The notes under the pieces: model-generated | Seen by the model: the letters and a program-made list of their open reading frames with translations, nothing else | What the model was told of the DNA's origin: nothing | Databases searched by the model: none | Translations under genes and position numbers: made by a program | In this document: positions 53,452 through 62,983 of the stretch, in pieces | Position numbering within the stretch: the first letter of the stretch is position 1 | Layout: every line of letters starts with the position of its first letter | Source of the DNA: Bacillota bacterium | GTDB lineage: Bacteria; Bacillota_A; Clostridia; Lachnospirales; Lachnospiraceae | Reading direction: 5' to 3' | Assembly (NCBI GenBank): GCA_023443625.1 | Contig: JAEZTQ010000005.1 | Coordinates: 1-64,000 of the forward strand | DNA length: 64,000 nt

Positions 53452-54309
53452 TCATTGATTCACAAATACAGAAATAGCCTGCTTCACATTTTCCTTCATC
53501 GCTGCACAACCCCATGCAGCAATTTCATGAAAGTAAACTGCAGAAGTCTGCTTACCCTGTAATCGATTATTAATCTCTTCGCCGCCAGCTTTTGCCATAT
53601 AAGTATAGTAATTAATTTTACAGACACCCTTCTGTATTACAGTCCGATAATCCTCTTCGCTTACACCGGAGCCTCCATGCAGAACCAAGGGAATATCTAT
53701 AATTGCCTTAATACGATCCAGCACCTCCATATCAAGCTTAGGCTTTTTCAGATATAAACCATGGGCTGTACCAAAGGAGCAGGCCAGAGCATCAATTCCG
53801 GTTGCTTCTACAAAGCGCTTAGCATCCTCCGGATTGGTATAAACTGCAGCTTCAGACACTTCATCTCCCTTGGATTCAGAACCTAATTCCCGCTTACCAA
53901 GGGTACCTATCTCCGCCTCTACTGAGGCACCTTTTAACCTCGCCATCGCTACAGCCGCTTTTGTATTGGTAACATTCTCCCCGTAATCAAGAGCCGAACC
54001 ATCATACATGACAGAAGTAAAGCCAAGTTCCAGTGCTTCATTAATATAGTCCAGTGTCTCACCATGGTCAAGGTGAACGCATACAGGTACTTTTGCACTC
54101 CTAGCACGCTCGAGCATCACAGGACCGATGATGGATAACGGCATTATTTCCTCATGCACCTGTGCATGCATGAGAATAACCGGTTCCCCAAGCTCTTCAG
54201 CTGCAGCAATTACAGCCAGAATGCTCTCTAAATTCGGTGTGTTAAAGGATCCCACCGCCTTTTTATTTGCTTTTGCATAATTTAAAATTTCATTTAATGA
54301 TACTAACAT
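53452..54309 (-). CDS. Class II ketose-bisphosphate aldolase
   Basis: 285 residues, typical length. VCVHLDHGETLDYINEALELGFTSVMYDGSALDYGENV contains the catalytic Asp and zinc His of class II FBA/KbaY. GTAHGLYLKKPKL and VLHGGSGVSEEDYR give the other zinc His and the phosphate-binding GGSG. CKINYYTYM is the usual follow-on. It cleaves a ketose (bis)phosphate to DHAP and an aldehyde. Being next to a kinase and an isomerase, it is probably a catabolic rather than glycolytic enzyme. AAAGGAGGG precedes the ATG. Confidence 0.88.
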   Translation of the reverse strand: MLVSLNEILNYAKANKKAVGSFNTPNLESILAVIAAAEELGEPVILMHAQVHEEIMPLSIIGPVMLERARSAKVPVCVHLDHGETLDYINEALELGFTSVMYDGSALDYGENVTNTKAAVAMARLKGASVEAEIGTLGKRELGSESKGDEVSEAAVYTNPEDAKRFVEATGIDALACSFGTAHGLYLKKPKLDMEVLDRIKAIIDIPLVLHGGSGVSEEDYRTVIQKGVCKINYYTYMAKAGGEEINNRLQGKQTSAVYFHEIAAWGCAAMKENVKQAISVFVNQ

Positions 54310-54323
54310 AATCCATCCCTCCT

Positions 54324-55730
54324 TTACCTGCGATCAAGGTCAAACATGTCGTAACCAAGATAATTAATATATGCCTCCTCAAGAATTGACCTTAAGCGAC
54401 CTTCGGCAACTGCTGTATGGTGTCTGAAGCCATTTCGTCCAAGTCGTAGTAGTTTCTCTTGAAGATCCTCGATCCTTGCTACTCCGCCACAACCAAAAAA
54501 GCCTTCTTCAATTACATCCTTCGTAAATTCACCTTCACCGACATAGAAGGTGAGTTTTCCGTTTTCTGTTTTACAGTTTGAAAATGTCATTTTAAAGTCC
54601 CGGATTCTACCTTCATTGCTTCCCCATCCGCATCCTGGATTGTTTTTTGCAAACATTTTATGATCGGTAACCAGCCCTTTCTCAGTCATCAATGACTGGG
54701 CCACAGGTCCGCAGTGAAACAGGATTACCTTGTCTGGATCATCCCCATAATTATTATTCCAGTCCAGACAAGCAGTAGCCTTTTCAGATGCAAGTTGCAT
54801 GGAATACATATTAATGGCTGAGCAGAGGTCAATTTCACAGGAGGCAGCAACACCTCTATCGTTGAGTTCACTTAACAGTACACAGGGTGCTACCCCCAGT
54901 ATCTGATGCATCTCATCCCAACAGCGTAGGGTAAGGGCATTCAGCTGATACTGATGAATATACTCATCAAGAATGACACTGATTTTGGCTAGAGTCACCA
55001 TCTTATCCTCAGGAACAAGGCTGCAGTTCGTATAGTTTTTTAAACGTTTGATTCTATTTATAATTTCCGAATCATTATCCTTCTTTTTACCTACCAGATA
55101 AATAAGCTCCGATAAATCAAAAGTTTCTACCGTAATTCCATACTTCTGAAGGGTAATTTCATCAAAACGGACTGTTTTAAACTTCGTTGTTCTGGCACCG
55201 ATGCATCCAATAGTAAATTTTTGCATGCCGTTCACCACTCGACACACTGCTGCAAAATCTGATAAATTCTGCTGAAATTCCCTTGATAAGGGATGTACCA
55301 CATGGGGAGCAAGTACAGTAAATTGTACTCCGTATTGATGAAAAACATCTTCGATACTGAATTTACCGCAGTAAGAATCCCTTCGAAATTCAAATCCCAT
55401 TTTACCTATTTCATCTGGGTATGCCTGAATTAATATAGGTACCCCCGCCTCTTCAAGCGCAGCAATGGCACCGTTTTCATCACTGAAGTTGGGCATACAC
55501 AGAATAACGCCATCAAATCGTCCTTCGTTGCTTTTCAACCAAGAGGCATATAATCGTCCTTCCTCCCTTCCCTCCACTGCTCCATATCTGGTAGCACTTT
55601 CCTCCATTATTAAGTAATCGTATCCGGCATCTGTAACCGCCTTTACCATATCCTCCCTGGCTCCTGCTATTAATGTCTCCGGCATAAAGCCGCGGTTTCC
55701 AAAGTATAAGGCAAATGTCTGTTTTCCCAT
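54324..55730 (-). CDS. L-fucose/L-arabinose isomerase-family protein
   Basis: 468 residues from the ATG at 55730 (MGKQTFALYFGNRGFMP), with GGAGG 7 bases upstream. The start fits the family's 'fGNRgffP' opening. The first domain ends near GVILCMPNFSDENGAIAAL. LTLRCWDEMHQILGVAPCVLLSELNDRGVAASCEIDLCSAINM carries the conserved Glu/Asp metal ligands of the second domain. LFHCGPV is the conserved His region. It should convert an aldose to a ketose with Mn2+. It is the first gene of the four-gene catabolic cluster. Substrate not assigned. Confidence 0.82.
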   Translation of the reverse strand: MGKQTFALYFGNRGFMPETLIAGAREDMVKAVTDAGYDYLIMEESATRYGAVEGREEGRLYASWLKSNEGRFDGVILCMPNFSDENGAIAALEEAGVPILIQAYPDEIGKMGFEFRRDSYCGKFSIEDVFHQYGVQFTVLAPHVVHPLSREFQQNLSDFAAVCRVVNGMQKFTIGCIGARTTKFKTVRFDEITLQKYGITVETFDLSELIYLVGKKKDNDSEIINRIKRLKNYTNCSLVPEDKMVTLAKISVILDEYIHQYQLNALTLRCWDEMHQILGVAPCVLLSELNDRGVAASCEIDLCSAINMYSMQLASEKATACLDWNNNYGDDPDKVILFHCGPVAQSLMTEKGLVTDHKMFAKNNPGCGWGSNEGRIRDFKMTFSNCKTENGKLTFYVGEGEFTKDVIEEGFFGCGGVARIEDLQEKLLRLGRNGFRHHTAVAEGRLRSILEEAYINYLGYDMFDLDRR

Positions 55731-56035
55731 AATTGTACCTCCATAAAATATTATCAATATCTACTGGCTCTGGCCTAAAGCAGCAATTGATTGTATTTCA
55801 TTTTATAGAATCTCATGTTATAATCATAGTGACAGATATACTTAAAATAGTAATTTTGTTTTATTCCTTATAATTTATATATAGTCAATTTAGAAACTTT
55901 TTAATTTATGTAATTGTATATCAGTAGATACATATTCCTCCGCTTGGGCGCTCCTTCTGCTTAACTTCCGCTCCTAAACAGTGCCTACTGCGTATACAAT
56001 TTATTTATTTTAGGAGTTTCGCAACTACCTATAAT
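55731..56035. other. Divergent intergenic region, left part
   Basis: This stretch must hold the promoter of the isomerase operon; a minus-strand TTGACT near 55880 is the best -35 candidate, but its -10 is poor. No gene is present. Confidence 0.35.
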
Positions 56036-56308
56036 GATTCGGGTGTCAAAAGGTATTCCTCAAACATGGCTTCGTCAATTTGCACATATACAAGCTTGCC
56101 AGCGGGATGTAAAAATATAGTTTAGTGAGCAACTGTTATGAAGCCGTTGGTGCTTAGGTCCTGTATTTTAGGGCCTTATGCACCACTACGTGCTTCATCC
56201 AAACGAGAGTGTGTTGCGAACAAACTATGTTTTACATCACGTAATCATTAATTAGATTGTGCAAATTGACGTACGATATTTTTAAGTAGACCTTTTGACA
56301 CCCGAATC
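56036..56308. mobile_element. 273-bp foldback/MITE-like element
   Basis: The ends are perfect 19-bp inverted repeats, GATTCGGGTGTCAAAAGGT at 56036 and its complement at 56290-56308. Inside, CGTCAATTTGCACA (56073) pairs with TGTGCAAATTGACG (56258-56271). Further in, GATGTAAAAATATAGTTT pairs imperfectly with AAACTATGTTTTACATC. The centre (ATGAAGC...GCTTCAT) also pairs. The whole element can fold into one long stem. It carries no ORF. A half copy lies at 63211-63335. Confidence 0.7.
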
Positions 56309-56340
56309 CTATAATTTATATAATGTCTGGGGGAAGTATT

Positions 56341-57174
56341 ATGGCATCCTATTTTAACATAGCAAAATTAAAATCACTGTTACAAAATTTTTATGTACTA
56401 ACCAATATCCGAATTGCTATTTTTGATGAAAACTATATCGAGGTGGTATCCTACCCATCTAACATCTCATCCTTTTGCAAGATTATTCGTACAGATCCTG
56501 TTGCGTCAGAAAACTGTAGGTTATGTGACAAAAAAGCCTGCATTCAGGCGAAAAAGAACCAACAGTTTCAACGTTATGAATGCCATGCTGGCCTTACAGA
56601 GGTGGTCACACCGATTCATTTAAATAATATCCTTATTGGTTACTTGATCATGGGACATATTTCCCCTTTTCAGAACTTTGATGAGGGATGGGCGCATATT
56701 CTTCACTGCTGTAAAAATTATAAGGTCGACCAGAATGCTTTAAAAACAGCTTTCCTTGACCGCAAATATATCTCACACGATTACATCAACTCTGCATCAC
56801 ATATCATGAACTGTGTTGCTTCCTATTTGTGTATTTCCCATATGGCTACATTAAAAAATGATAGCCTACTGATGCAGTTAGATCAGTACATCTACACCCA
56901 TTTAACAGATGATTTATCCGTTAGCAAACTCTGTGCATATTTTGATATTAGCAGAACAAAAATATATAAGATTGCAGATGAAAACTATGGAATTGGAATA
57001 TCGGAGTATATTCGAATTTTACGTCTACAGAAGGCAAAGGAACTACTGCTCCAGACAAATCTGCCAATCAATATAGTTGCCAATTCCGTCGGCATATCCG
57101 ATTATAATTATTTTACAAAAATCTTTAAAAAGTATGTTGGTGTAACACCAAAGGAGTTTCGAAAGACACAATGA
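56341..57174 (+). CDS. PocR-domain AraC-family regulator
   Basis: 277 residues from the ATG at 56341 (MASYFNIAKLKSLL), with GGGGGA 8 bases upstream; an ATG six codons earlier lacks a site. Residues about 5-165 are a PocR sensory domain with the conserved cysteine set (FCKIIRTDPVASENCRLCDKKAC, YECHAGLTEVVTPI, IGYLIMGHISPF). The C-terminal HTH pair is LSVSKLCAYFDISRTKIYKIADENYG and IANSVGISDYNYFTKIFKKYVGVTPKEFR-like. It is divergent from the isomerase cluster and likely activates it on sensing a metabolite. Confidence 0.88.
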   Translation: MASYFNIAKLKSLLQNFYVLTNIRIAIFDENYIEVVSYPSNISSFCKIIRTDPVASENCRLCDKKACIQAKKNQQFQRYECHAGLTEVVTPIHLNNILIGYLIMGHISPFQNFDEGWAHILHCCKNYKVDQNALKTAFLDRKYISHDYINSASHIMNCVASYLCISHMATLKNDSLLMQLDQYIYTHLTDDLSVSKLCAYFDISRTKIYKIADENYGIGISEYIRILRLQKAKELLLQTNLPINIVANSVGISDYNYFTKIFKKYVGVTPKEFRKTQ

Positions 57175-57239
57175 TTCCCATTATTTTTATTTTATTGTTA
57201 ATAGCAATTGGCTATTGGATGTAATTTCTATATTGGATA

Positions 57240-57273
57240 AAAAATAGTCGACTATTTTAAGTCGACTATTTTT
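57240..57273. terminator. Strong bidirectional terminator
   Basis: A perfect 13-bp stem AAAAATAGTCGAC / GTCGACTATTTTT with an 8-base loop lies 66 bases after the PocR-AraC stop and just past the end of the broken glycosidase gene on the other strand. Confidence 0.8.
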
Positions 57274-57332
57274 AGGTATAGTACTGTATTGTATTTTTCT
57301 CCCAATTAACATATATCCAGTAATTGCTTTAC

Positions 57333-57835
57333 CTAGTTTTTCAGCTTAATATCAAATAATTTATCACGATCGCATATTATCTCTCCATTTTTATATTCCA
57401 ATAAAGCCACCTGCAAGGAGGATCTATTTGCCTCATATCCACAGGTTGGACTCCCTTCATCAGGTATCCCTGGATGAGTAAAATAAAAAATGTATGCTTC
57501 ATCCCCTGTACATGAATATCTGAGCAATACATATGATATAAACCATTATGCCAGATAATTTCTGGTGCCCAGAAAGTATTCCATCCCTTTTCGAAATTAA
57601 GTCCCCTGGCAATTCCTCGATATAGCCAAGTCCTACTTCCGTCCTTAGAGGAAGCAATTCCAATATCAGTACCATGAATCCATCCATAACCAGAACCCGG
57701 TGCATTTGCTCTTCGGTTTGTATAAAATATCCACCAATTCTCTTCTATCCTATTCCATACCAGAACAGGATCAGCAGCTCCATCATAGATAGGATCTCTA
57801 AAAAGAGGTGCATTAGGTATATTCCTATTTGTCAT
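57333..57835 (-). pseudogene. Glycosidase (GH43/GH117-like five-blade propeller), internally deleted and frameshifted
   Basis: The frame from the ATG at 57835 gives RDPIYDGAADPVLVWNRIEENWWIFYTNRR, GWIHGTDIGIASSKDG and FWAPEIIWHNGLYHMYCS, the first blades of GH43/GH117-like enzymes with their conserved Asp and PE motifs. About 130 residues in, the reading frame turns to nonsense. A second frame (57333-57527) supplies the C-terminus CTGDEAYIFYFTHPGIPDEG to GEIICDRDKLFDIKL. The middle half of a usual protein of about 320-350 residues is missing. It is the last gene of locus B. Confidence 0.65.
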
Positions 57836-57976
57836 ATTCTTTCTTCCTTTCTTATTCCATAATAAATCTATCCTATGATATTAACAATCTTTATTCCTAA
57901 TATAAAAATGGAGCTGTTTCTCCTCTAATATAATTAGTTTTGAAACAGTTCCATAAAGGTTAGTGGGTTTAAATTC

Positions 57977-58909
57977 CTACCGGGGAAAATTTAAAGCCAG
58001 TTTTGTATAAAAATCTTCCATAGTAATTCTAACATCTATATGATGGTAGACACGTATTTTTCTATTTTCATTTTCATAGCTGTATTTCATTGTTTTTAAA
58101 TCGATTGTTGGAGCTTGGAGCTCTTCATAAAGATCATTTACTCTATCTTGCTCAACTAGTAATACACCTATAGTGGGGGAATCACCCAATGTCCATGTCT
58201 CACCGTGGGGCCAGTGGGGACTTTTACCACATTTATTATTAAATGCCACCGTTTGCTCAAATAAATAAGCTCCAATTTCTCCACAAGGCCTTACCCGCAG
58301 CTGGAGCTCAGCAAGAGATACAGACATCTGTTTATAGGTGCTTACAGGAATTTGCCACAAAGGCATGGTCGATTTCATAACGACATTGGCACCAATCACA
58401 TCCTGTAGCAAGTTAAACTCCCATCCACCCTCCGGGTAGGTGCCTCCACCTATCCATATGGCTGTCATCCTCTTACTTATTGCTGGTTCCATAATAATTG
58501 CACTAGCCAAATCTGTAATAGAACCTAGACACGCAATATATAGAGGACGTTTATCATCTTTCATTGCCTCTTCAATTATTAATTTGGCGCCTGGGGATTG
58601 TATGGGAGTATTCTCATCTGTAAGAGGTAGTTCTGCTCCTTCCACAACAGGATACCTGCCTTCTAATTTCATAAGAGACAAAACCTTATGTATCTCATCC
58701 ATACTAGCCTTTGCTGTATGACCCTTTCCCCACTCCTGGGGATTCTCATTAAAATGTGCTCCGATAATACCCTTAACTACAAATTTCGGTGTCATCAAAT
58801 GATGTGCTAATGCGAATTGGTCATCTGCTTCATTTTTACAATCTGTATGTACAATCATACGAATCTTCTTATCTTCTGGTACTTCAAAGGCGTAATTCCA
58901 ATCTTTCAT
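57977..58909 (-). CDS. Inosine-uridine nucleoside hydrolase-like (DUF1593-type) protein
   Basis: 310 residues. RMIVHTDCKNEADDQFALAHHLM replaces the classic DxDPGxDD calcium motif with D-x5-DD. YIACLGSITDLASAI and AIWIGGGTYPEGGWEFNLLQDVIGANVVMKS match the core of nucleoside-hydrolase-fold proteins with the N-x-x-D segment. Homologues within polysaccharide loci are thought to be glycosidases rather than nucleosidases. GAGGAG precedes the ATG. It lies downstream of the locus B permeases, which suggests action on the imported saccharide (inference). Confidence 0.7.
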   Translation of the reverse strand: MKDWNYAFEVPEDKKIRMIVHTDCKNEADDQFALAHHLMTPKFVVKGIIGAHFNENPQEWGKGHTAKASMDEIHKVLSLMKLEGRYPVVEGAELPLTDENTPIQSPGAKLIIEEAMKDDKRPLYIACLGSITDLASAIIMEPAISKRMTAIWIGGGTYPEGGWEFNLLQDVIGANVVMKSTMPLWQIPVSTYKQMSVSLAELQLRVRPCGEIGAYLFEQTVAFNNKCGKSPHWPHGETWTLGDSPTIGVLLVEQDRVNDLYEELQAPTIDLKTMKYSYENENRKIRVYHHIDVRITMEDFYTKLALNFPR

Positions 58910-59013
58910 GCCAATCTCCTCGTTTTCATCATATTTATGTCATTAAGAGCTGATTTATATTACTGCATTGTTACATACTTTTTATCCATTAATACATTTT
59001 TCATTATGTCAAC

Positions 59014-59931
59014 CTATTCTTTCACGCTACCTAAGGTAATACCACTAATAAAATATTTTTGTAAAAAGGGATATACAGCCAGGATTGGAAGTGCGCCCAA
59101 TACCATTTGAGCTGCTTTAACACCCTTTTCACTCATCTGTGCTAATTTTTGTTGTTCTGCCATAGATAAATTTTCAAAATCAAAATTATAAATAATGGTA
59201 CGTAAATAGGTTTGCAATGGATACTTGTTGGATTCCATATAAATCATACCATCAAACCAACTATTCCAGTTTAAGACTATGGTAAAGAGAGTCACTGTAG
59301 CTATTACAGGAAGTGAAATGGGTAGATATATCTTCCATAAGGTTCTCCATTGGCCCGCACCATCCACACGGGCTGCATCTTCAAGCCCTTCAGGAACATT
59401 ACGGAAGAAGCTTAAGAGAAGCAACATGTTGAATACATTAACACATCCTGGTAATACCAGTGACCACAGGGAATTTTTGATTCCCATTTGCACAACCACC
59501 AAATAAGCTGGAATCATACCACCATTAAAAAGCATGGTGATAAAGAAATACCATACATATATTCCACGGTATTTAAATTTTGCCTTAGGCTTAGACAGGG
59601 GATAAGCTGCCAAAACCATTAAGAATATACTTATGGGCACTCCTATTATTACCCTTTGGAAAGTTACAAACAGAGAACGCCAAAAGGGAGCTCTATTCAT
59701 AACATAGGTATACGCCTCTATAGAGAAATCTACTGGCCAAAGGAAAACTTCTTTCTTTAATACAGAAGCATTCGAACTTAGTGATATGCAGATTTCATAC
59801 CAAAATGGCAGTAAGCAAAGCAGTCCTAATACCACAAGAATAAAGGTGTTTACAATATGAAAAATCCTTTCCCCTGTAGAACTAATTTGCTTTGGCTTTG
59901 TACTCACATAATCTATATTTTTACTTTTCAT
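59014..59931 (-). CDS. Carbohydrate ABC importer permease (LplC/YtcP type), locus B
   Basis: 305 residues with six membrane helices. The EAA loop is EGLEDAARVDGAGQWRTLWKIYLPISLP, and the C-terminal FQKYFISGITLGSVKE-like end is as in the paralogue at 45497-46390. GAGGTAAAGT precedes the ATG. It pairs with the 59976-60926 permease, 44 bases upstream. Sequence differs enough from the locus A copy to suggest a different substrate. Confidence 0.9.
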   Translation of the reverse strand: MKSKNIDYVSTKPKQISSTGERIFHIVNTFILVVLGLLCLLPFWYEICISLSSNASVLKKEVFLWPVDFSIEAYTYVMNRAPFWRSLFVTFQRVIIGVPISIFLMVLAAYPLSKPKAKFKYRGIYVWYFFITMLFNGGMIPAYLVVVQMGIKNSLWSLVLPGCVNVFNMLLLLSFFRNVPEGLEDAARVDGAGQWRTLWKIYLPISLPVIATVTLFTIVLNWNSWFDGMIYMESNKYPLQTYLRTIIYNFDFENLSMAEQQKLAQMSEKGVKAAQMVLGALPILAVYPFLQKYFISGITLGSVKE

Positions 59932-59975
59932 ACTTTACCTCATTCCTACGCAAGTTTTTACGTATTTTCTCTCCT

Positions 59976-60926
59976 TTAGAAAATCTTATAATCATATTTT
60001 TTCCATGCAAATAAATAGGCAAAGGAAATAAGTATAAAAGAAATCACAGACTTTAACAAACCAACGGCAGTGGACGGCCCGAATTTCGCTTGCTCTAAAC
60101 CGATACGATAAACTAAGGTATCAATAATATCTCCGGATTCATATACTCGCACTGAATAAAGGTTATACACTTGATCAAAGCCTGCATTTAAAACATTTCC
60201 TAAGCTTAATACACACATCAAAATAATTATTGTTGACATTCCCGGTAAAGTTATATGAAGTATTTTTTTCCATCTTCCTGCACCATCAATAGACGCTGCC
60301 TCATATAAAGTCGGATCAATACTAGTGATAGCTGCTAAGTAAACAACACTGTTATAACCGAAAGTTTTCCATATATCTGATACTATCAAAGTTCCTTTAA
60401 ACACATTATTATCCCCAAGAAAGTAAATGGGTGACCCCCCGAAGAAGCTTATAATCTGGTTTACAATGCCATCAGAAGGCGATAGTATGTCCCTGAGCAC
60501 ACCCCCTAATACAATCCACGAAATAAAATAAGGGAAGTAAATTAATGTTTGAACTCCCCTCTTAATAAATGCCCTTCTGCATTCATTGAGTAAAATTGCT
60601 ACAACGATGGCTACAAGCGTTCCCAGAACTATTTTTAAAATAGCAATAATTAAGGTATTTCCAAAAACTCTCCAGATATTTGGTAAGGAGAAAATATAGC
60701 TGAAATTCTTTAGTCCAATCCAAGGGTTGTCTCCAAAAAGCCCTTTTGCTGGATTAAATTTTTGAAAAGCAATTGTTAATCCATATAGCGGAATATAGGA
60801 AAATATGAATAGTGCAATTACACTTGGAAGCAGCATCAAATGAAATGGTACTTCTCTTTTGAAGCGCAGCCAGCTTTTGCGTGATTTTGCAGATCCTGGG
60901 TTTCTAGCTGGTATGTCATTTTTCAC
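59976..60926 (-). CDS. Carbohydrate ABC importer permease (LplB/YteP type), locus B
   Basis: 316 residues. The start is GTG at 60926, with GGAGG 9 bases upstream. REVPFHLMLLPSVIALFIFSYIPLYGLTIAFQKFNPAKG opens the family's long N-terminal region, and the EAA loop is YEAASIDGAGRWKKILHITLPGM. Six membrane helices are visible. With its partner it forms the channel for the 60997-62724 lipoprotein. It needs an unlinked MsmX-type ATPase. Confidence 0.9.
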   Translation of the reverse strand: MKNDIPARNPGSAKSRKSWLRFKREVPFHLMLLPSVIALFIFSYIPLYGLTIAFQKFNPAKGLFGDNPWIGLKNFSYIFSLPNIWRVFGNTLIIAILKIVLGTLVAIVVAILLNECRRAFIKRGVQTLIYFPYFISWIVLGGVLRDILSPSDGIVNQIISFFGGSPIYFLGDNNVFKGTLIVSDIWKTFGYNSVVYLAAITSIDPTLYEAASIDGAGRWKKILHITLPGMSTIIILMCVLSLGNVLNAGFDQVYNLYSVRVYESGDIIDTLVYRIGLEQAKFGPSTAVGLLKSVISFILISFAYLFAWKKYDYKIF

Positions 60927-60996
60927 GTTTATAGTCCTCCATTATAGCTTGCAAGGAAGGTAAATACCGCCCTCCTCACAAGCAAATACAAATGAT

Positions 60997-62724
60997 TTAT
61001 TTATAAGATGAATACAGTTCATTTATTTCATTAGTAACCTCTGTACCACCAATTTGATGCCATTCCTTAACCATGTCATCAAAACCGGTTTCAATATCAA
61101 CCTCACCAAGAATCATCTTAAGGTAATAGGTATCAATTAATTCCTGCATATAACTCCATTTTTCTGCCTGGGTTGGCGTAGGAGCACCGTTATATTCATT
61201 CCACATCATGATGTCAGGATAGGTTTTCTTAACGAAGGTGAAGCAGGAATCTACTGGTCCAAACATGTACTTGTAGGCACTCATTCCCTGTTCAATATAC
61301 TCCCAGTATGTTTTACCTGCACCTGAAAGTTTGCTCTCATCCATCGTTTTTGTACTATCATCCCACGCATCCATCATCGTCTGACAAGGATCTAAATCAA
61401 CTGTAGCAGATAAGGACCATACCGGCGTAGCCTTCCATAGAGAGCTATTTTGTTCGCAAGCAAAGAAGTTCGCAAAATCATTGTTTTCACCAAATAGTTT
61501 TTCTGCATATGCATTTAATAACTGAACAGCAGCTTCCGGATTCTCACTATTGGAGCTTACACATAACCAACCATCCGTAATATTATTTGCACGAACCTTA
61601 ATTTCTTCTCCATTAGCGCTTGGTAAACCAACAGGAATCCAATCTGCAGTTTCATCCATACTATCTTCAAAATTCTGTAGAGAAAAACCATACCAATGAG
61701 GACCATAGAAAATACCGCAACGATTTGTTGCTATGTAATTGGATAATGCTGTATAAGTATCTTCTGTTGCCCATTCAGTATTCATTAATCCTGATACATA
61801 CATGTCATTAAGCCATGCCAAACCAGCCTTCATCTCTGGCTGCACCTCAGAAAAAGCAAGGGTGCCATCTTCTTGAAGATACCAGTGATTTCTAGCCATA
61901 TTATCTCCACCGCCAAAAGCCCAGAAAATACCTTCTTGTTCCCACATAAAGTTATTACCGAACATCATACCAATATTATCTTCAAAATTATCTTTAAATG
62001 CCTTGGCTACATTCTTTACATCATCCATTGTTGCTGGTATTTCAAGATTTAATTTTTCAAGCCAATCTCTTCTTACCCAAAGATGATCATATGCATTTGT
62101 GGAAGGCATCTTCTGAGGAATTGCATATAATTTTCCATCATACATACCAGTACTGTAAATACCCGTACCCTCTGCTTCAATTAGTTTACCGAAGGTCTCA
62201 TTTACATTGTTCTGATAAATCTCTGTAAGATCATAAATCGCACCAGCTTCCGCCATCTGTGAAACCATGGAAAGATCATTGATCCAGAATACATCGGGTA
62301 ATTCACCTGAACTCATGGCCAGAAGCAATTTCTGATTATAATCATTGCCGTTAGCTACTGTTAGGGTGTATTCACAATTAATATTAAGTGCTTCTTTATA
62401 GTATCTTGTCCAACGGTTATCGTTATAGGGCTCTCCAATTTCTTTCATAGCCACTAATTCCGTAGCATCGGGGTCTAATGGTCTACCAAAGGTAACTGTA
62501 ATTTCATCATCCCACTTTTTTAGTTCGCCAGCCTTGTATTTATAGTCTGTAACGCCTTGGTTTAGTAGTTCTATACCAGTTAAAGTATCAGAGCTTTCGC
62601 TAGTTTCTTTACCCTCTGCTTCAGTTGTAGGTTGTTCATCTGATTCTACTTGATTACTTTTGGCACATCCTGAAGTTATTACCAACATACTTATTACAAG
62701 CAAAATACTTATAATTTTTTTCAT
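60997..62724 (-). CDS. Extracellular solute-binding lipoprotein of sugar ABC importer B
   Basis: 575 residues. The signal peptide MKKIISILLVISMLVITSGC has lipobox ITSGC, then a Glu/Thr/Ser linker. The body (LPDVFWINDLSMVSQMAEAGAIYDLTEIY, and WLEKLNLEIPATMDDVKNVAKAFKDN) matches long CUT1 binding proteins. AGGAGGG precedes the ATG. It is the first gene of locus B, with operator-like palindromes in its upstream region. The ligand is unknown and probably an oligosaccharide different from that of locus A. Confidence 0.9.
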   Translation of the reverse strand: MKKIISILLVISMLVITSGCAKSNQVESDEQPTTEAEGKETSESSDTLTGIELLNQGVTDYKYKAGELKKWDDEITVTFGRPLDPDATELVAMKEIGEPYNDNRWTRYYKEALNINCEYTLTVANGNDYNQKLLLAMSSGELPDVFWINDLSMVSQMAEAGAIYDLTEIYQNNVNETFGKLIEAEGTGIYSTGMYDGKLYAIPQKMPSTNAYDHLWVRRDWLEKLNLEIPATMDDVKNVAKAFKDNFEDNIGMMFGNNFMWEQEGIFWAFGGGDNMARNHWYLQEDGTLAFSEVQPEMKAGLAWLNDMYVSGLMNTEWATEDTYTALSNYIATNRCGIFYGPHWYGFSLQNFEDSMDETADWIPVGLPSANGEEIKVRANNITDGWLCVSSNSENPEAAVQLLNAYAEKLFGENNDFANFFACEQNSSLWKATPVWSLSATVDLDPCQTMMDAWDDSTKTMDESKLSGAGKTYWEYIEQGMSAYKYMFGPVDSCFTFVKKTYPDIMMWNEYNGAPTPTQAEKWSYMQELIDTYYLKMILGEVDIETGFDDMVKEWHQIGGTEVTNEINELYSSYK

Positions 62725-62983
62725 ATGATAGCCCTCCTGAAATTAAATTATTTCCTTCTCTAGTTCGTGATTTTCCCTTATCTCCCCAATTACTTAAAAC
62801 ATATTATATTTATCTAAAAACATCTAAGAATTTTATTGCCTTTATTCTATTCTCCCTCCTATCCAAAGCACCAATTTTAATTTAGAAGTTTCTAGACCAA
62901 ATATCTTGGTTCTTTACCCATCTTATCCCTTCGAATTACTTTTTTTGATATTACTAAAACCATTTGAATATCCATAATTTTGA

